DNA of 64,000 bases from Pseudomonas putida (GCF_001941965.1 NZ_MKZO01000029.1:1-64000); one strand, 5' to 3'; positions 1 through 8,289 are shown, numbered from the stretch's first letter. Notes: generated from the letters alone by a model not told the origin. Numbers and translations are program-made.

Positions 1-97
1 AATCGATGTTGAAATGCTGGGCTACCTTTCGAAAACCATCACTGCCCTCTAGATAGGCAGTGATGGCTGCCAGCTTGAACTGTTCGGTGTACTTCAT
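1..97 (-). CDS. IS3-family transposase OrfA, N-terminal part
   Basis: Read on the minus strand, an ATG at 97 follows a GGGGGAG ribosome site and opens a frame beginning MKYTEQFKLAA. It continues through about 32 residues to the window edge. The start matches the helix-turn-helix N-terminus of IS3-family OrfA proteins, which bind the IS ends. OrfB, with the DDE catalytic domain, would lie beyond the window. The frame is open as far as it can be seen, so nothing indicates that it is broken. Confidence 0.75.
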   Translation of the reverse strand, partial: MKYTEQFKLAAITAYLEGSDGFRKVAQHFNID

Positions 98-145
98 AAC
101 TCCCCCAAGGGTTGGATTAGTCTCCAACTTCTTGGGGGCAGTCCA
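1..145 (-). mobile_element. IS3-family insertion sequence, one end (truncated by window)
   Basis: The terminal inverted repeat starts TGGACTGCCCCC when read on the minus strand from position 145 inward, followed by a ribosome site and the start of an OrfA-type transposase. The rest of the element lies outside the window. The IS end sits about 20 bp from a single REP half-site (167-204), a common landing place for insertion sequences in Pseudomonas. Confidence 0.75.
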
Positions 146-166
146 ATTATCGGCGGCGTACGCGAA

Positions 167-204
167 ACCTGTGGGAGCCGGCGTTGCCGGCGATGAGGCC
201 CTCA
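167..204. repeat. REP half-site, unpaired
   Basis: A single REP-like palindrome of the GTGGGAGCCGGC...GCCGGCGAT type followed by GAGGCCCTC. The other REPs of this type in the window occur as inverted pairs; this one has no visible partner, perhaps because of the IS3 insertion beside it. Confidence 0.65.
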
Positions 205-355
205 AGACCCGCTAATGTTGTAAATTTCCTACCAATCAGCAGGAAAAACTCAATCTGTCATCCAGACTGCTGTATCCTGCCCCCGGCTTCACCGGAGCCA
301 TACGCGCTTTTGGCGTGAACTTCCCACCTACGACCACCTTGCGAGGAACGACGAG

Positions 356-487
356 ATGCACGAAATCCCGAATCTTCCCTTCCCAAGCCTGAATCATGTC
401 GAGCAGAAGCCGGCCCCCATCAACGCTGAGCCCGCCCAGTCGGCGGATCAACAAGGCGATGAATCGCCAAGCGCCGACCAGGAATAA
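356..487 (+). CDS. Small hypothetical protein (43 aa)
   Basis: A 43-codon frame starting MHEIPNLPFPSL and ending in an acidic, Gln/Ser-rich tail. A GAGGAAC ribosome site lies about 8 bases upstream of the ATG. It is convergent with arfB, and a dyad at 504-539 lies between the two stops as a shared terminator would. I do not recognise the family. A longer minus-strand frame (236-541) covers the same DNA but has no ribosome site or recognisable domain, so I prefer this reading. No function is assigned. Confidence 0.4.
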   Translation: MHEIPNLPFPSLNHVEQKPAPINAEPAQSADQQGDESPSADQE

Positions 488-503
488 CCGCGCACTACAG
501 GGA

Positions 504-539
504 GTGTGGAAACCTTGGTTGTCCAACCGGTTTTCACAC
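504..539. terminator. Dyad between convergent genes, possible bidirectional terminator
   Basis: GTGTGGAAAC pairs with GTTTTCACAC (one mismatch), with a nested TTGG/CCAA stem. It lies between the stop of the 43-aa ORF and the stop of arfB. The T-tract is short, so termination strength is uncertain. Confidence 0.35.
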
Positions 540-568
540 ACTCAAGCCCCCTCCTCGCTTCACCCCCT

Positions 569-982
569 TCAGTAATCCACCTTTCCGCGCCCGGCCTTGA
601 TCACGCCGCGCTTGCTCTTGCCTTCCAGGCGGCGGGTTTTCGAGCCCAGGGTCGGCTTGGTCGGACGGCGTTTCTTTTCCACTTTCACGGCTGACAGGAT
701 CAGTTCGCGCAGGCGCTCGAGAGCGTCCGTGCGGTTCTGTTCCTGGGTGCGGTATTGCTGGGCCTTGATGATGACCACGCCGTCGCGGGTGATGCGGCTG
801 TCGCTGAACTGGAGCAGGCGCTCCTTGTAGAACGGCGGCAGGGAAGAAGCCTGGCTGTCGAAGCGCAGGTGCACGGCACTGGAAACCTTGTTGACGTTCT
901 GCCCACCGGCGCCCTGGGCGCGGATGGCGTTCAATTCGATTTCTTCGTCGGGGATGTGGACGGTGTTGGAGAGTTGGAGCAT
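569..982 (-). CDS. arfB: Peptidyl-tRNA hydrolase ArfB (ribosome rescue)
   Basis: A 137-residue protein of the class I release-factor-like family (YaeJ/ArfB). The GGQ motif that hydrolyses peptidyl-tRNA is at residues 26-28 (GAGGQNVNKV). The C-terminal tail is rich in Lys and Arg (KKRRP, KRG...GRGK), as in ArfB, where it enters the empty mRNA channel of stalled ribosomes. There is no codon-recognition domain, which separates it from PrfA/PrfB/PrfH. Length and start (MLQLSNTVHIP) fit the family. It acts on ribosomes stalled at the 3' end of broken mRNAs as a backup to tmRNA. It stands alone on the minus strand. Confidence 0.95.
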   Translation of the reverse strand: MLQLSNTVHIPDEEIELNAIRAQGAGGQNVNKVSSAVHLRFDSQASSLPPFYKERLLQFSDSRITRDGVVIIKAQQYRTQEQNRTDALERLRELILSAVKVEKKRRPTKPTLGSKTRRLEGKSKRGVIKAGRGKVDY

Positions 983-1035
983 TCGGAGGGGACCGGGATA
1001 AAGAGGCAGTCAGGATACCCGGTGTTGTCTGGATT

Positions 1036-1137
1036 GGGGCCGCTTTGCGGCCCTTCGCGGGCAAGCCACGCTCCTACAGATGGATGCGGTCGTCTGTAGG
1101 AGCGTGGCTTGCCCGCGAAGGACCGCAAAGCGGTCCC
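1036..1137. repeat. Long inverted repeat (second REP-like family)
   Basis: Two arms of about 45 bp (GGGCCGCTTTGCGG...GCTCCTACAGA and its complement) surround a 12-base centre. The core TGTAGGAGCGTGGCTTGC belongs to a different repeat family from the other REPs in the window. It lies downstream of the aroP stop and could also end that transcript. Confidence 0.85.
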
Positions 1138-1143
1138 GGATGT

Positions 1144-2550
1144 TTACTTGGCCAAAGCAGCCCCAGCCGCCACCCGCTTGCTCTTGAGCTGGTAGCAGAC
1201 CCACATCACCCCGAGCCAGACCGGCATGGCATACACCGACACCTGGATCCCCGGGATCATCAGCATGATGCCGAGGATGAACACCACCCAGGCCAGGCAG
1301 AAGTAGTTGCCGAACGGGTACCACAATGCCTTGAACAGCGGCTTCTGCCCGGTACGGTCCAGATGCTGGCGGAATTTCAGGTGCGAGTAGCTGATCATCG
1401 CCCAGTTGATCACCAGGGTCGCGACCACCAGCGACATCAGCAGCTCCAGGGCATTCTGCGGCATGAAGTAGTTGAGCAATACCGCCACGAGAGTCACCGC
1501 CGCCGAGACCAGGATCGACCGCACCGGCACGCCGCGCTTGTCGATCTTCGCCAGGCTGGCCGGGGCATCGCCCTGCTCGGCCATGCCGTAGAGCATGCGG
1601 GCGTTGCAGTAAGTGCCGCTGTTGTACACCGACAGCGCCGCGGTCAGGACCACGAAGTTGAGGATATGCGCCGCAACATCACTGCCCAGCATCGAGAACA
1701 CATGGACGAACGGGCTGCCGCTATAGGAGCCGCCGGCCGCGTCGATATTGGCCACCAGGCTGTTCCATGGGGTCAGCGAGAGCAGGACCACCAGGGCACC
1801 GATATAGAAAATCAGGATGCGGTAGATGACCTGGTTGATCGCTTTCGGGATCACGGTCTTCGGCTTGTCCGCTTCGGCTGCGGTGAAACCGAGCATTTCC
1901 AGGCCGCCGAAGGAGAACATGATGATCGCCAGGGCCATCACCAGGCCGCTCACGCCATTGGGGAAGAAGCCGCCGTGTTCCCACAGGTTGCCGATCGAGG
2001 CTTCCGGACCACCGCTGCCACTGACCAGCAGGTAGCTGCCGAGGCCGATCATGCCGACGATGGCCAGGACCTTGATGATCGCGAACCAGAACTCGGCCTC
2101 GCCGAACACCTTGACGTTGGCCAGGTTGATCGCGTTGATCAGGATGAAGAACGCCGCCGCCGAGGCCCAGGTCGGGATCTCCGGCCACCAGTAGTGGATG
2201 TACTTGCCGACTGCGGTCAGCTCCGACATGCCCACCAGGATGTACAGCATCCAGCAGTTCCAGCCCGACAGGAAGCCGGCGAAACCGCCCCAGTACTTGT
2301 GCGCGAAATGGCTGAAAGAGCCGGCCACCGGCTCTTCGACGATCATCTCGCCGAGCTGGCGCATGATCATGAAGGCGATGAAGCCGCAGATGGCGTAGCC
2401 GAGGATCATCGACGGACCGGCCGATTTCATCACCCCGGCCGAGCCGAGGAACAGGCCGGTACCGATGGCGCCACCGAGGGCGATCAGCTGGATATGGCGA
2501 TTCTTCAGGCCGCGCTTGAGCTCACCTGAATGCGGAGTTGTTCCACTCAT
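1144..2550 (-). CDS. aroP: Amino acid permease, AroP-like (APC superfamily)
   Basis: A 468-residue inner-membrane transporter of the amino acid transporter family. The N-terminal signature GGAIGTGLFLGSAG, the motif GFIAFMIMRQLGEM and about 12 hydrophobic segments match proton-coupled permeases of the AroP/PheP group, so the likely substrates are aromatic amino acids. The ATG at 2550 is preferred over an in-frame GTG at 2562 because AGGTGA lies 8-9 bases before it and the GTG would overlap that site. The gene is monocistronic with a long upstream region. Substrate choice within the group (aromatic versus other neutral amino acids) cannot be fixed from sequence alone. Confidence 0.88.
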   Translation of the reverse strand: MSGTTPHSGELKRGLKNRHIQLIALGGAIGTGLFLGSAGVMKSAGPSMILGYAICGFIAFMIMRQLGEMIVEEPVAGSFSHFAHKYWGGFAGFLSGWNCWMLYILVGMSELTAVGKYIHYWWPEIPTWASAAAFFILINAINLANVKVFGEAEFWFAIIKVLAIVGMIGLGSYLLVSGSGGPEASIGNLWEHGGFFPNGVSGLVMALAIIMFSFGGLEMLGFTAAEADKPKTVIPKAINQVIYRILIFYIGALVVLLSLTPWNSLVANIDAAGGSYSGSPFVHVFSMLGSDVAAHILNFVVLTAALSVYNSGTYCNARMLYGMAEQGDAPASLAKIDKRGVPVRSILVSAAVTLVAVLLNYFMPQNALELLMSLVVATLVINWAMISYSHLKFRQHLDRTGQKPLFKALWYPFGNYFCLAWVVFILGIMLMIPGIQVSVYAMPVWLGVMWVCYQLKSKRVAAGAALAK

Positions 2551-3111
2551 GAACGAAGTCACCTGTTGTTTTTATCTGTGACGGGATCGGACCCGCCTCG
2601 CTCGTGGCGCGGCGGAATGGGCAAGGTGGTTACCTTGGGCCGGACGCGGCGGTTTCCGCGGACAAGCCCGGAAGATCAGCCTGGCGTCAGCCAGAATGCG
2701 CGGTACGCAGAAGGGTCACAGGTAAAACGCGGCGCACTGTATACCCTTGCATTGACGCAGGGGTCAACACACCGCGTAACGTTTTGATAACGGCACGCAG
2801 CGTTCCCGCGGAAGAAATGAAGCCTGGGGGAGTGAATGGCGTACATCGCGCCCTCCGTTTTTGTTCTGTTTTCTGTCCCGCTCTGCGGCGGGTCAGGCAC
2901 TTGGCTGTCGGCGACATCAAGCCCGGTTTGCGGGGGTTTGGGCAAGGTGTTGACGTAAGCGTAAAGGGGAATTCTGGAGGGATTTCGGCAAGGAATGTTT
3001 ACAGGTTCCGGCGGGGGCTGGATTGGTTGGGGAAAGGGGTGGTTGGCGTAAGGATTTTTTTACAAGGTGGTTCAAAATATTTCCAGGCACTGGCTGATGC
3101 AGTGCCTGTGA
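2551..3111. other. Intergenic region upstream of aroP
   Basis: About 560 bp with no convincing gene. It should contain the aroP promoter. A dyad CAAGGT-4-ACCTTG (2622-2637) is a possible operator. A small hairpin with AGGCACTG/CAGTGCCT arms (3085-3107) follows a T-rich patch just before the REP pair. Frames crossing this stretch have no ribosome sites or recognisable motifs. Confidence 0.5.
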
Positions 3112-3210
3112 GGGCCTCATCGCTGGCAAGCCAGCTCCCACAGGTACAGCGGTGCTCTTGCGGACACAGGTGAACCTGTGGGAGCTGGCTTGCCAGCGAT
3201 AGGGCCCTCA
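3112..3210. repeat. REP pair (REPIN)
   Basis: Inverted pair of REPs (ATCGCTGGCAAGCCAGCTCCCACAGG and complement) around a 30-base loop. The loop is nearly the reverse complement of the one at 40567-40666, so the two pairs are copies of the same element in opposite orientation. Confidence 0.9.
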
Positions 3211-3234
3211 CAGCCACCACAAAACCTCCAGGCA

Positions 3235-3262
3235 CAAAAAAGCCAACCCTAAGGTTGGCTTT
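3235..3262 (-). terminator. Intrinsic terminator of rluB
   Basis: On the minus strand AAAGCCAACC-TTAG-GGTTGGCTTT forms a 10-bp stem followed by a run of T. It lies 16 bases past the rluB stop codon, ending the rnm-yciO-scpA-scpB-rluB transcript. Confidence 0.88.
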
Positions 3263-3277
3263 CTTCACATCAGCCCC

Positions 3278-4336
3278 TTACTCGGACCGAGGCTTGCCAC
3301 GACCAGTACCCGGCCCGGAACGCTTCGGCGCCCCCGCCGGCTTGCGCCGCACATCGCTCGGACGCTCGGCCACGGTGGTGCGGCCTTTGCGCGGAGCCTC
3401 TTCACGCGGCTTGCGTGCCGGACGCTCGGAGGTTGCACCCTCCGCAGCCGGACGCAAGGTCCGCACGCGCTCGCCACGACCCACCGGCTTGCTGGATTTA
3501 CGCTGCATGCGCTCCAGCTTGTCCTTGGTCTTGGCGTTCATCGCCGGCATCGCTACCGGGGTCAGGCCCACTTCCGCCGCCAGGATGTCGATCTCGCCCT
3601 GGCTCATTTCGCGCCAGCGGCCCATCGGCAGGTCGGAGTTGAGGAACACCGGGCCGAAACGCACGCGCTTCAGGCGGCTGACCACCAGGCCCTGGGATTC
3701 CCACAGGCGGCGCACCTCACGGTTGCGGCCTTCCATCACCACGCAGTGGTACCAGTGGTTGAAGCCCACACCGCCCGGCGCTACCTGGATATCGGTGAAA
3801 CGCGCCGGACCGTCTTCCAGCACCACGCCTTCTTTCAGGCGGGCGATCATGTCGTCATCGACCTCACCGCGCACACGTACCGCGTATTCACGGTCCATCT
3901 CGAAGGACGGGTGCATCAGGCGGTTGGCCAGTTCACCGTCGGTGGTGAACAGCAGCAGGCCGGTGGTGTTGATGTCGAGGCGGCCGACGTTGATCCAGCG
4001 CCCCTCTTTCGGACGCGGCAGGCGGTCGAACACGGTCGGACGGCCTTCCGGGTCGTCACGGGTGCAGATCTCGCCGTCGGGCTTGTTGTACATGATCACG
4101 CGGCGCACGGACTCGGCGCTTTCTTCACGCTTGATCAGGCGACCGTCGACGGAAATCGCGTCGTGCAGGTCGACACGCTGGCCAAGGGTCGCGGCCACGC
4201 CGTTGACCTTGATGCGGCCTTCGCCGATCCAGGCCTCGACGTCGCGGCGCGAGCCAACGCCAATGCGCGCGAGTACTTTTTGCAGTTTTTCCCCGGCCGG
4301 ACGTGGCGGGCTGTCTTGCAGGTCTTGTTCACTCAT
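3278..4336 (-). CDS. rluB: 23S rRNA pseudouridine(2605) synthase RluB
   Basis: A 352-residue protein. An S4-type RNA-binding domain occupies roughly residues 16-75 (KLQKVLARIGVGSRRDVE). The RsuA/RluB/E/F catalytic domain follows, with the motif GRLDINTTGLLLFTTDG; Asp121 is the catalytic Asp. The family converts a specific uridine in 23S rRNA to pseudouridine. The C-terminus is extended and very basic (KPRE, RKGRTT, GRGKPR), as in RluB of pseudomonads. The ATG at 4336 follows GGAGGT by 6 bases, so the upstream in-frame 19 residues are excluded. It is the last gene of the scp operon and is followed by a clear terminator. Confidence 0.94.
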   Translation of the reverse strand: MSEQDLQDSPPRPAGEKLQKVLARIGVGSRRDVEAWIGEGRIKVNGVAATLGQRVDLHDAISVDGRLIKREESAESVRRVIMYNKPDGEICTRDDPEGRPTVFDRLPRPKEGRWINVGRLDINTTGLLLFTTDGELANRLMHPSFEMDREYAVRVRGEVDDDMIARLKEGVVLEDGPARFTDIQVAPGGVGFNHWYHCVVMEGRNREVRRLWESQGLVVSRLKRVRFGPVFLNSDLPMGRWREMSQGEIDILAAEVGLTPVAMPAMNAKTKDKLERMQRKSSKPVGRGERVRTLRPAAEGATSERPARKPREEAPRKGRTTVAERPSDVRRKPAGAPKRSGPGTGRGKPRSE

Positions 4337-4460
4337 CTGGGCACCTCCCGGTGTAAAAAGTCGAATCTGGGTTCCTGGTGCAGCGGGCACCAAAAAGGCC
4401 GCGAATCATACGCTGATCGCGGCGCAAACGCACCAGAGAGTAGACCGATATCGTGTTGCA

Positions 4461-4481
4461 CGCCGGGCTTTGCGCCCGGCG
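4461..4481. other. Hairpin between scpB and rluB
   Basis: CGCCGGGC-5-GCCCGGCG sits just past the scpB stop. There is no T-run on the minus strand, so it is more likely an mRNA-stabilising or attenuating structure than a full terminator. Confidence 0.45.
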
Positions 4482-4486
4482 GTGAG

Positions 4487-5275
4487 TCAATCCTTGGGTT
4501 GTTCCGGGTCCGCCTCGACCGGCTCGGCCTCGTCGCCAGCTTCAGGCAGGTCCCGCAGCAGGTCGTCGAAATCGGTCTTCAACCCTTCCTCCATCGCATC
4601 CAGCTCCGTCAGCAGGGTGCGGAAACTGGTTTCCTCGGCCGGCGGCTGCTCGTCCGGATCGGCGCTGGCGTCGGCCATGGCTTGCAGATGGGCCGGGACC
4701 GGCAGGTCGTCGAGGTCCACCGGCGGCAGCGGCGAGGGCTCCATTTCGCGCAGTTCGGCCAACGGCGGCAACTCGTCGAGGCTTTTCAGGTTGAAGTGGT
4801 CGAGGAACGCCTTGGTGGTGGCGAACATCGCCGGGCGCCCGGGTACCTCGCGGTAGCCGACGATCCGCACCCACTCGCGCTCGAGCAGGGTCTTGACGAT
4901 GTTGCTGTTGACCGCCACGCCGCGCACATCCTCGATCTCGCCACGGGTGATGGGCTGGCGGTAGGCGATCAGCGCCAGGGTTTCCAGCAAGGCGCGGGAA
5001 TAGCGCTGCGGGCGTTCTTCCCACAGGCGGCCGACCCAGGGGGCGTAGTCCTCGCGGATCTGCAGGCGATAGCCGGAGGCCACTTCCTTGAGTTCGAAGG
5101 CCCGGCCCTCGCAAGACTCGCGGAGCAGTTCCAGGGCTTCCTTGAACACCTCCGGCTCAGGGCGCTCGGCTTCTTCGAACAGCTCGAACAGGCGCTCCAG
5201 GGATTGCGCTTTGCCAGAGGCCAGCAGGAAGGCTTCCAGCAGCGGCGCCAGGTCGTGGGGGTCAGTCAGGTTCAT
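4487..5275 (-). CDS. scpB: Segregation and condensation protein B (ScpB)
   Basis: A 262-residue protein with the tandem winged-helix fold of ScpB. Diagnostic stretches are LLETLALIAYRQPITRGEIE and RGVAVNSNIVKTLLEREWV, then GRPAMFATTKAFLDHF. ScpB dimers bind the kleisin ScpA in the SMC-ScpAB condensin, which compacts and segregates the chromosome. The acidic C-terminal tail (about residues 195-262) is longer than in Bacillus ScpB, as is usual in Pseudomonas. It lies 15 bp after scpA in the same operon, fitting a shared complex. Confidence 0.95.
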   Translation of the reverse strand: MNLTDPHDLAPLLEAFLLASGKAQSLERLFELFEEAERPEPEVFKEALELLRESCEGRAFELKEVASGYRLQIREDYAPWVGRLWEERPQRYSRALLETLALIAYRQPITRGEIEDVRGVAVNSNIVKTLLEREWVRIVGYREVPGRPAMFATTKAFLDHFNLKSLDELPPLAELREMEPSPLPPVDLDDLPVPAHLQAMADASADPDEQPPAEETSFRTLLTELDAMEEGLKTDFDDLLRDLPEAGDEAEPVEADPEQPKD

Positions 5276-5290
5276 TGGGGTGCTCGTGGA

Positions 5291-6121
5291 TTACTCTGCC
5301 CGGGCCCGGACATGGATCGGCGCAAAGGGCTCATTCTGCACCAGTTCGACCAGTTGTTCCTTGACCAGCTCGAGAATCGCCATGAAGGTCACCACCACGC
5401 CGAGCTTGCCCTCCTCGGCCTTGAACAGCTCGCCGAAGGCCACGAAGCCGGCGCCGCGCAGGCGCTCCAGCACTTCGCTCATGCGCTCGCGGGTGGACAG
5501 CGCCTCGCGGCTGACCTGGTGGCTCTCGAACAGGTCGCTGCGCCGCAGCACTTCGGCCATGGACATCAGCACTTCCTCGATGATCACCTCCGGCAGCAGC
5601 TTGCGCGCCTTGGCCTGCGGGGCCTCCAGGCGCGGCACGATAACGTCGCGACCGACCCGGCTGAGCTGGTCGATATCCTCGGCGGCGGCCTTGAAGCGCT
5701 CGTATTCCTGCAGGCGGCGGATCAGCTCGGCGCGCGGGTCGTCCTCTTCTTCCTCGGCGGTCTCGGCCCGGGGCAGGAGCATGCGCGACTTGATCTCGGC
5801 GAGCATGGCGGCCATCACCAGGTATTCGGCGGCCAGCTCCAGGCGCACGGTCTTCATCAGCTCGACATAGCCCATGTACTGGCGGGTGATTTCCGCCACC
5901 GGGATATCGAGGATATCGACGTTCTGCTTGCGGATCAGGTAGAGCAGCAGGTCCAGCGGGCCTTCGAAGGCTTCGAGGAAGACTTCCAGGGCGTCCGGCG
6001 GGATGTACAGGTCCACCGGCATTTCGGTCAGGGCCTGGCCATAGACCATCACCAGCGGCAGTTCCTGCTGGGCGCCAGCCTGGGGATCGACGGGCGCCTC
6101 GACGGTTTCGACCGCGCTCAC
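5291..6121 (-). CDS. scpA: Segregation and condensation protein A (ScpA, kleisin)
   Basis: A 276-residue kleisin. The N-terminal SMC-binding part has FEGPLDLLLYLIRKQNVDILDIPVAEIT, a near-perfect ScpA signature (about residues 52-80). The C-terminal winged helix is seen in VTFMAILELVKEQLVEL. It bridges the SMC heads and recruits ScpB. Its ATG overlaps the stop of yciO by 4 bases (ATGA), showing translational coupling. A short Ala/Glu-rich leader precedes the conserved domain. Confidence 0.95.
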   Translation of the reverse strand: MSAVETVEAPVDPQAGAQQELPLVMVYGQALTEMPVDLYIPPDALEVFLEAFEGPLDLLLYLIRKQNVDILDIPVAEITRQYMGYVELMKTVRLELAAEYLVMAAMLAEIKSRMLLPRAETAEEEEDDPRAELIRRLQEYERFKAAAEDIDQLSRVGRDVIVPRLEAPQAKARKLLPEVIIEEVLMSMAEVLRRSDLFESHQVSREALSTRERMSEVLERLRGAGFVAFGELFKAEEGKLGVVVTFMAILELVKEQLVELVQNEPFAPIHVRARAE

Positions 6122-6747
6122 GCTTCGACCATGAACGGGGTCGGGTCACCGCAGCCGACCCGCACCACTTCCGGCTCGCCGTCGGCCAGGTTGATCACGG
6201 TGGAGGCCTTCAGGCCGCCGAAACCGCCATCGATGATCAGGTCGACGTGATGCTCCAGGGCCTGGCGCATTTCGTAGGGATCGGTCATCGGCTCTTCGTC
6301 GCCAGGCAGGATCAGGCTCACGCTCATCAGCGGCTCGCCCAGTTCTTCGAGCAGGGCCAGGGTGATCGGGTGATCCGGGACGCGCAGGCCGATGGTGCGG
6401 CGCTTTTCGTGCATCAGCAGGCGCGGCACTTCGCGGGTGGCATTGAGAATGAAGGTGTAGGGCCCCGGCACATGGGCCTTGAGCAGGCGGAAAATGCCGG
6501 TGTCGGTCTTGGCGAACAGCCCCAGTTGCGACATATCGCAGCAGATCAGGGTGAAGTTATGGTTCTTGTCCAGTTGGCGCAGGCGGCGTACCCGCTCGAT
6601 GGCGCCCTTGTCGCCGATCTGGCAACCCATGGCGTAGGACGAGTCGGTGGGAAACACCACCACCCCGCCCTTGCGGATGATCTCCACCGCCTGCTTGATC
6701 AGGCGCAGCTGTGGATTCTCCGGGTGTATCTGGAAAAATTGACTCAC
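6118..6747 (-). CDS. yciO: Sua5/YciO/YrdC-family protein (YciO)
   Basis: A 209-residue protein beginning MSQFFQIHPENPQ, closely resembling E. coli YciO. The YrdC-like RNA-binding domain shows GGVVVFPTDSSYAMGC near the N-terminus and RTIGLRVPDHP in the middle. The related TsaC/Sua5 enzymes make threonylcarbamoyl-AMP for the t6A tRNA modification; the exact role of YciO is less certain. I chose the GTG at 6747, which follows GGAAG by 6 bases and gives the family N-terminus, over upstream ATGs that would run into rnm. It lies 13 bp after rnm and overlaps scpA by 4 bases. Confidence 0.9.
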   Translation of the reverse strand: MSQFFQIHPENPQLRLIKQAVEIIRKGGVVVFPTDSSYAMGCQIGDKGAIERVRRLRQLDKNHNFTLICCDMSQLGLFAKTDTGIFRLLKAHVPGPYTFILNATREVPRLLMHEKRRTIGLRVPDHPITLALLEELGEPLMSVSLILPGDEEPMTDPYEMRQALEHHVDLIIDGGFGGLKASTVINLADGEPEVVRVGCGDPTPFMVEA

Positions 6748-6760
6748 GTTGTCTTCCTGT

Positions 6761-7624
6761 TCAGGCGTCCGCGGATGGCTGCTCATGTTTGAATCGACGC
6801 CACAGAGGTGGCAGATCCTCCGGCAAAGGCCGGTAGACACCGATTTCCGACCAGGTGCCCGGGCCATGGAAGTCGCTGCCGGCACTGGCCAGCAGACCGA
6901 ACTCGCGGGTCAGGATGGACAAGGTGCCGACCTGTTCCGCCGGCTGCATACCGTTGACCACCTCCAGAGCCTGGCCCCCCGCTTGAATATAGTCGGCAAT
7001 CAGGCGACGGCGCTTGCTGCGGGTGAGTTCGTAATGCATCGGATGGGCCAGGCTGACCCAGGCGCCGGACTTGCGCAGGGTCTCTACGGTGTCGTCGAGG
7101 GTCGGCCAGTGCAGCTTGACGTCGCCCAGCTTGCCGGCACCGAGCCACTTGCGGAAGGCTTCGGCGCGATCCTTGACGTGGCCGGCCTGGATCAGGAAAT
7201 CGGCGAAATGCGGACGGGCCGGCGCATTGCCGCTGTCGCCCAGGGCCTGCTGGATCGCCCGCGCGCCTTCCAGCGCGCCCGGCATGCCCTTGGCCGCCAG
7301 GCGTCGGGAGATTTCCTCGGCCCGCAGCCAGCGGCCGCGGTGCAGGGACTCCACCGCTTCCAGCAAGGGCGGCGCATCCAGCGGGAAGCCATAGCCCAGC
7401 ACATGAATGGTGGCGCCCGACCAGGTGCACGACAGTTCGATGCCGCTGACCCACTGCATGCCCCGCTCACGCATGGCCTGGCGGGCCTCGAGCTGGCCTT
7501 CGAGGGTGTCGTGGTCGGTGAGCGCCATCACCCGTACGCCCTGCTCATAGGCGCGGGCGACCAGTTCGGTGGGGGTCAGCGAGCCGTCCGACGCGGTGCT
7601 GTGGCAGTGCAGATCAACATTCAT
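6761..7624 (-). CDS. rnm: PHP-domain 5'-3' exoribonuclease (RNase AM, TrpH/YciV)
   Basis: A 287-residue PHP-fold protein. Metal-binding motifs are visible: DLHCHSTASDG at the N-terminus, LTDHDTLEG, SGIELSC, then SLAHPMHY and a final SAGSDFHGPG. This is the arrangement of YciV/TrpH, described as a 5'-3' exonuclease that trims 23S, 16S and 5S rRNA 5' ends and degrades short RNAs and 3',5'-bisphosphonucleotides. It is the first gene of the minus-strand set running to rluB and is divergent from yciB over a 67-bp promoter region. Confidence 0.9.
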   Translation of the reverse strand: MNVDLHCHSTASDGSLTPTELVARAYEQGVRVMALTDHDTLEGQLEARQAMRERGMQWVSGIELSCTWSGATIHVLGYGFPLDAPPLLEAVESLHRGRWLRAEEISRRLAAKGMPGALEGARAIQQALGDSGNAPARPHFADFLIQAGHVKDRAEAFRKWLGAGKLGDVKLHWPTLDDTVETLRKSGAWVSLAHPMHYELTRSKRRRLIADYIQAGGQALEVVNGMQPAEQVGTLSILTREFGLLASAGSDFHGPGTWSEIGVYRPLPEDLPPLWRRFKHEQPSADA

Positions 7625-7691
7625 GGGGTGAAGCTTTTCCTCTCATTGAGGTTTGTTATTATGCCGGGACATCCCGCTCCTGGCTGCTACC

Positions 7692-8288
7692 GTGAAACAA
7701 TTCATCGATTTCATCCCGCTGTTGCTGTTTTTCATCGTCTACAAGATCGAACCGCGCCTGGTCGAGGTCGCTGGCCAGAGCTTCAACCTGGGCGGCATCT
7801 ACAGTGCCACCGCGGTGCTGATCATCAGCTCGCTGGTGGTCTACGGTGCGCTGTTCATCCGCCAGCGCCGCCTGGAAAAAGGCCAGTTGCTGACCCTGGT
7901 GGCCTGCCTGGTGTTTGGCGGCCTGACCCTGGCCTTCCACAGTGAAACCTTCCTCAAGTGGAAGGCGCCGGTGGTCAACTGGCTGTTCGCCCTGGCCTTC
8001 CTCGGCAGCCACTTCATCGGCGACAAGGTGCTGATCAAGCGCATCATGGGCCATGCCCTGACTCTGCCGGACACTGTCTGGAGCCGCCTGAACGTGGCCT
8101 GGATCGCGTTTTTCCTGTTCTGCGGCGCGGCCAACCTGTTCGTCGCGTTCACCTTCCAGGACTACTGGGTCGACTTCAAGGTGTTCGGCAGCCTGGGCAT
8201 GACCGTGCTGTTCCTGGTCGCCCAGGGCGTCTACCTGTCCCGGCACCTGCACGACAGTGATCCCACCACTCCCAAACCCGAGGAATGA
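7692..8288 (+). CDS. yciB: Inner-membrane septation protein A (YciB/IspZ)
   Basis: A 198-residue protein with about five or six membrane segments starting MKQFIDFIPLLLFFIVYKI, the typical YciB N-terminus. Other family marks are FIGDKVLIKRIMGHALTLP and WIAFFLFCGAANLFVAF. It is an inner-membrane protein linked to cell division and envelope synthesis. The start is the GTG at 7692, since the family begins at this residue; the longer frame starting at a TTG adds 13 unrelated residues. The yciI-like gene begins one base after its stop. Confidence 0.93.
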   Translation: MKQFIDFIPLLLFFIVYKIEPRLVEVAGQSFNLGGIYSATAVLIISSLVVYGALFIRQRRLEKGQLLTLVACLVFGGLTLAFHSETFLKWKAPVVNWLFALAFLGSHFIGDKVLIKRIMGHALTLPDTVWSRLNVAWIAFFLFCGAANLFVAFTFQDYWVDFKVFGSLGMTVLFLVAQGVYLSRHLHDSDPTTPKPEE

Positions 8289-8289
8289 C

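Noticed and set aside
236..541. A 101-residue minus-strand frame before arfB
   Set aside because: No ribosome site or domain; it covers the better-supported 43-residue ORF and the dyad.
3746..6250. An 834-codon plus-strand frame across rluB, scpB and scpA
   Set aside because: The three minus-strand genes are well-known families with good starts; the plus-strand product is a low-complexity shadow.
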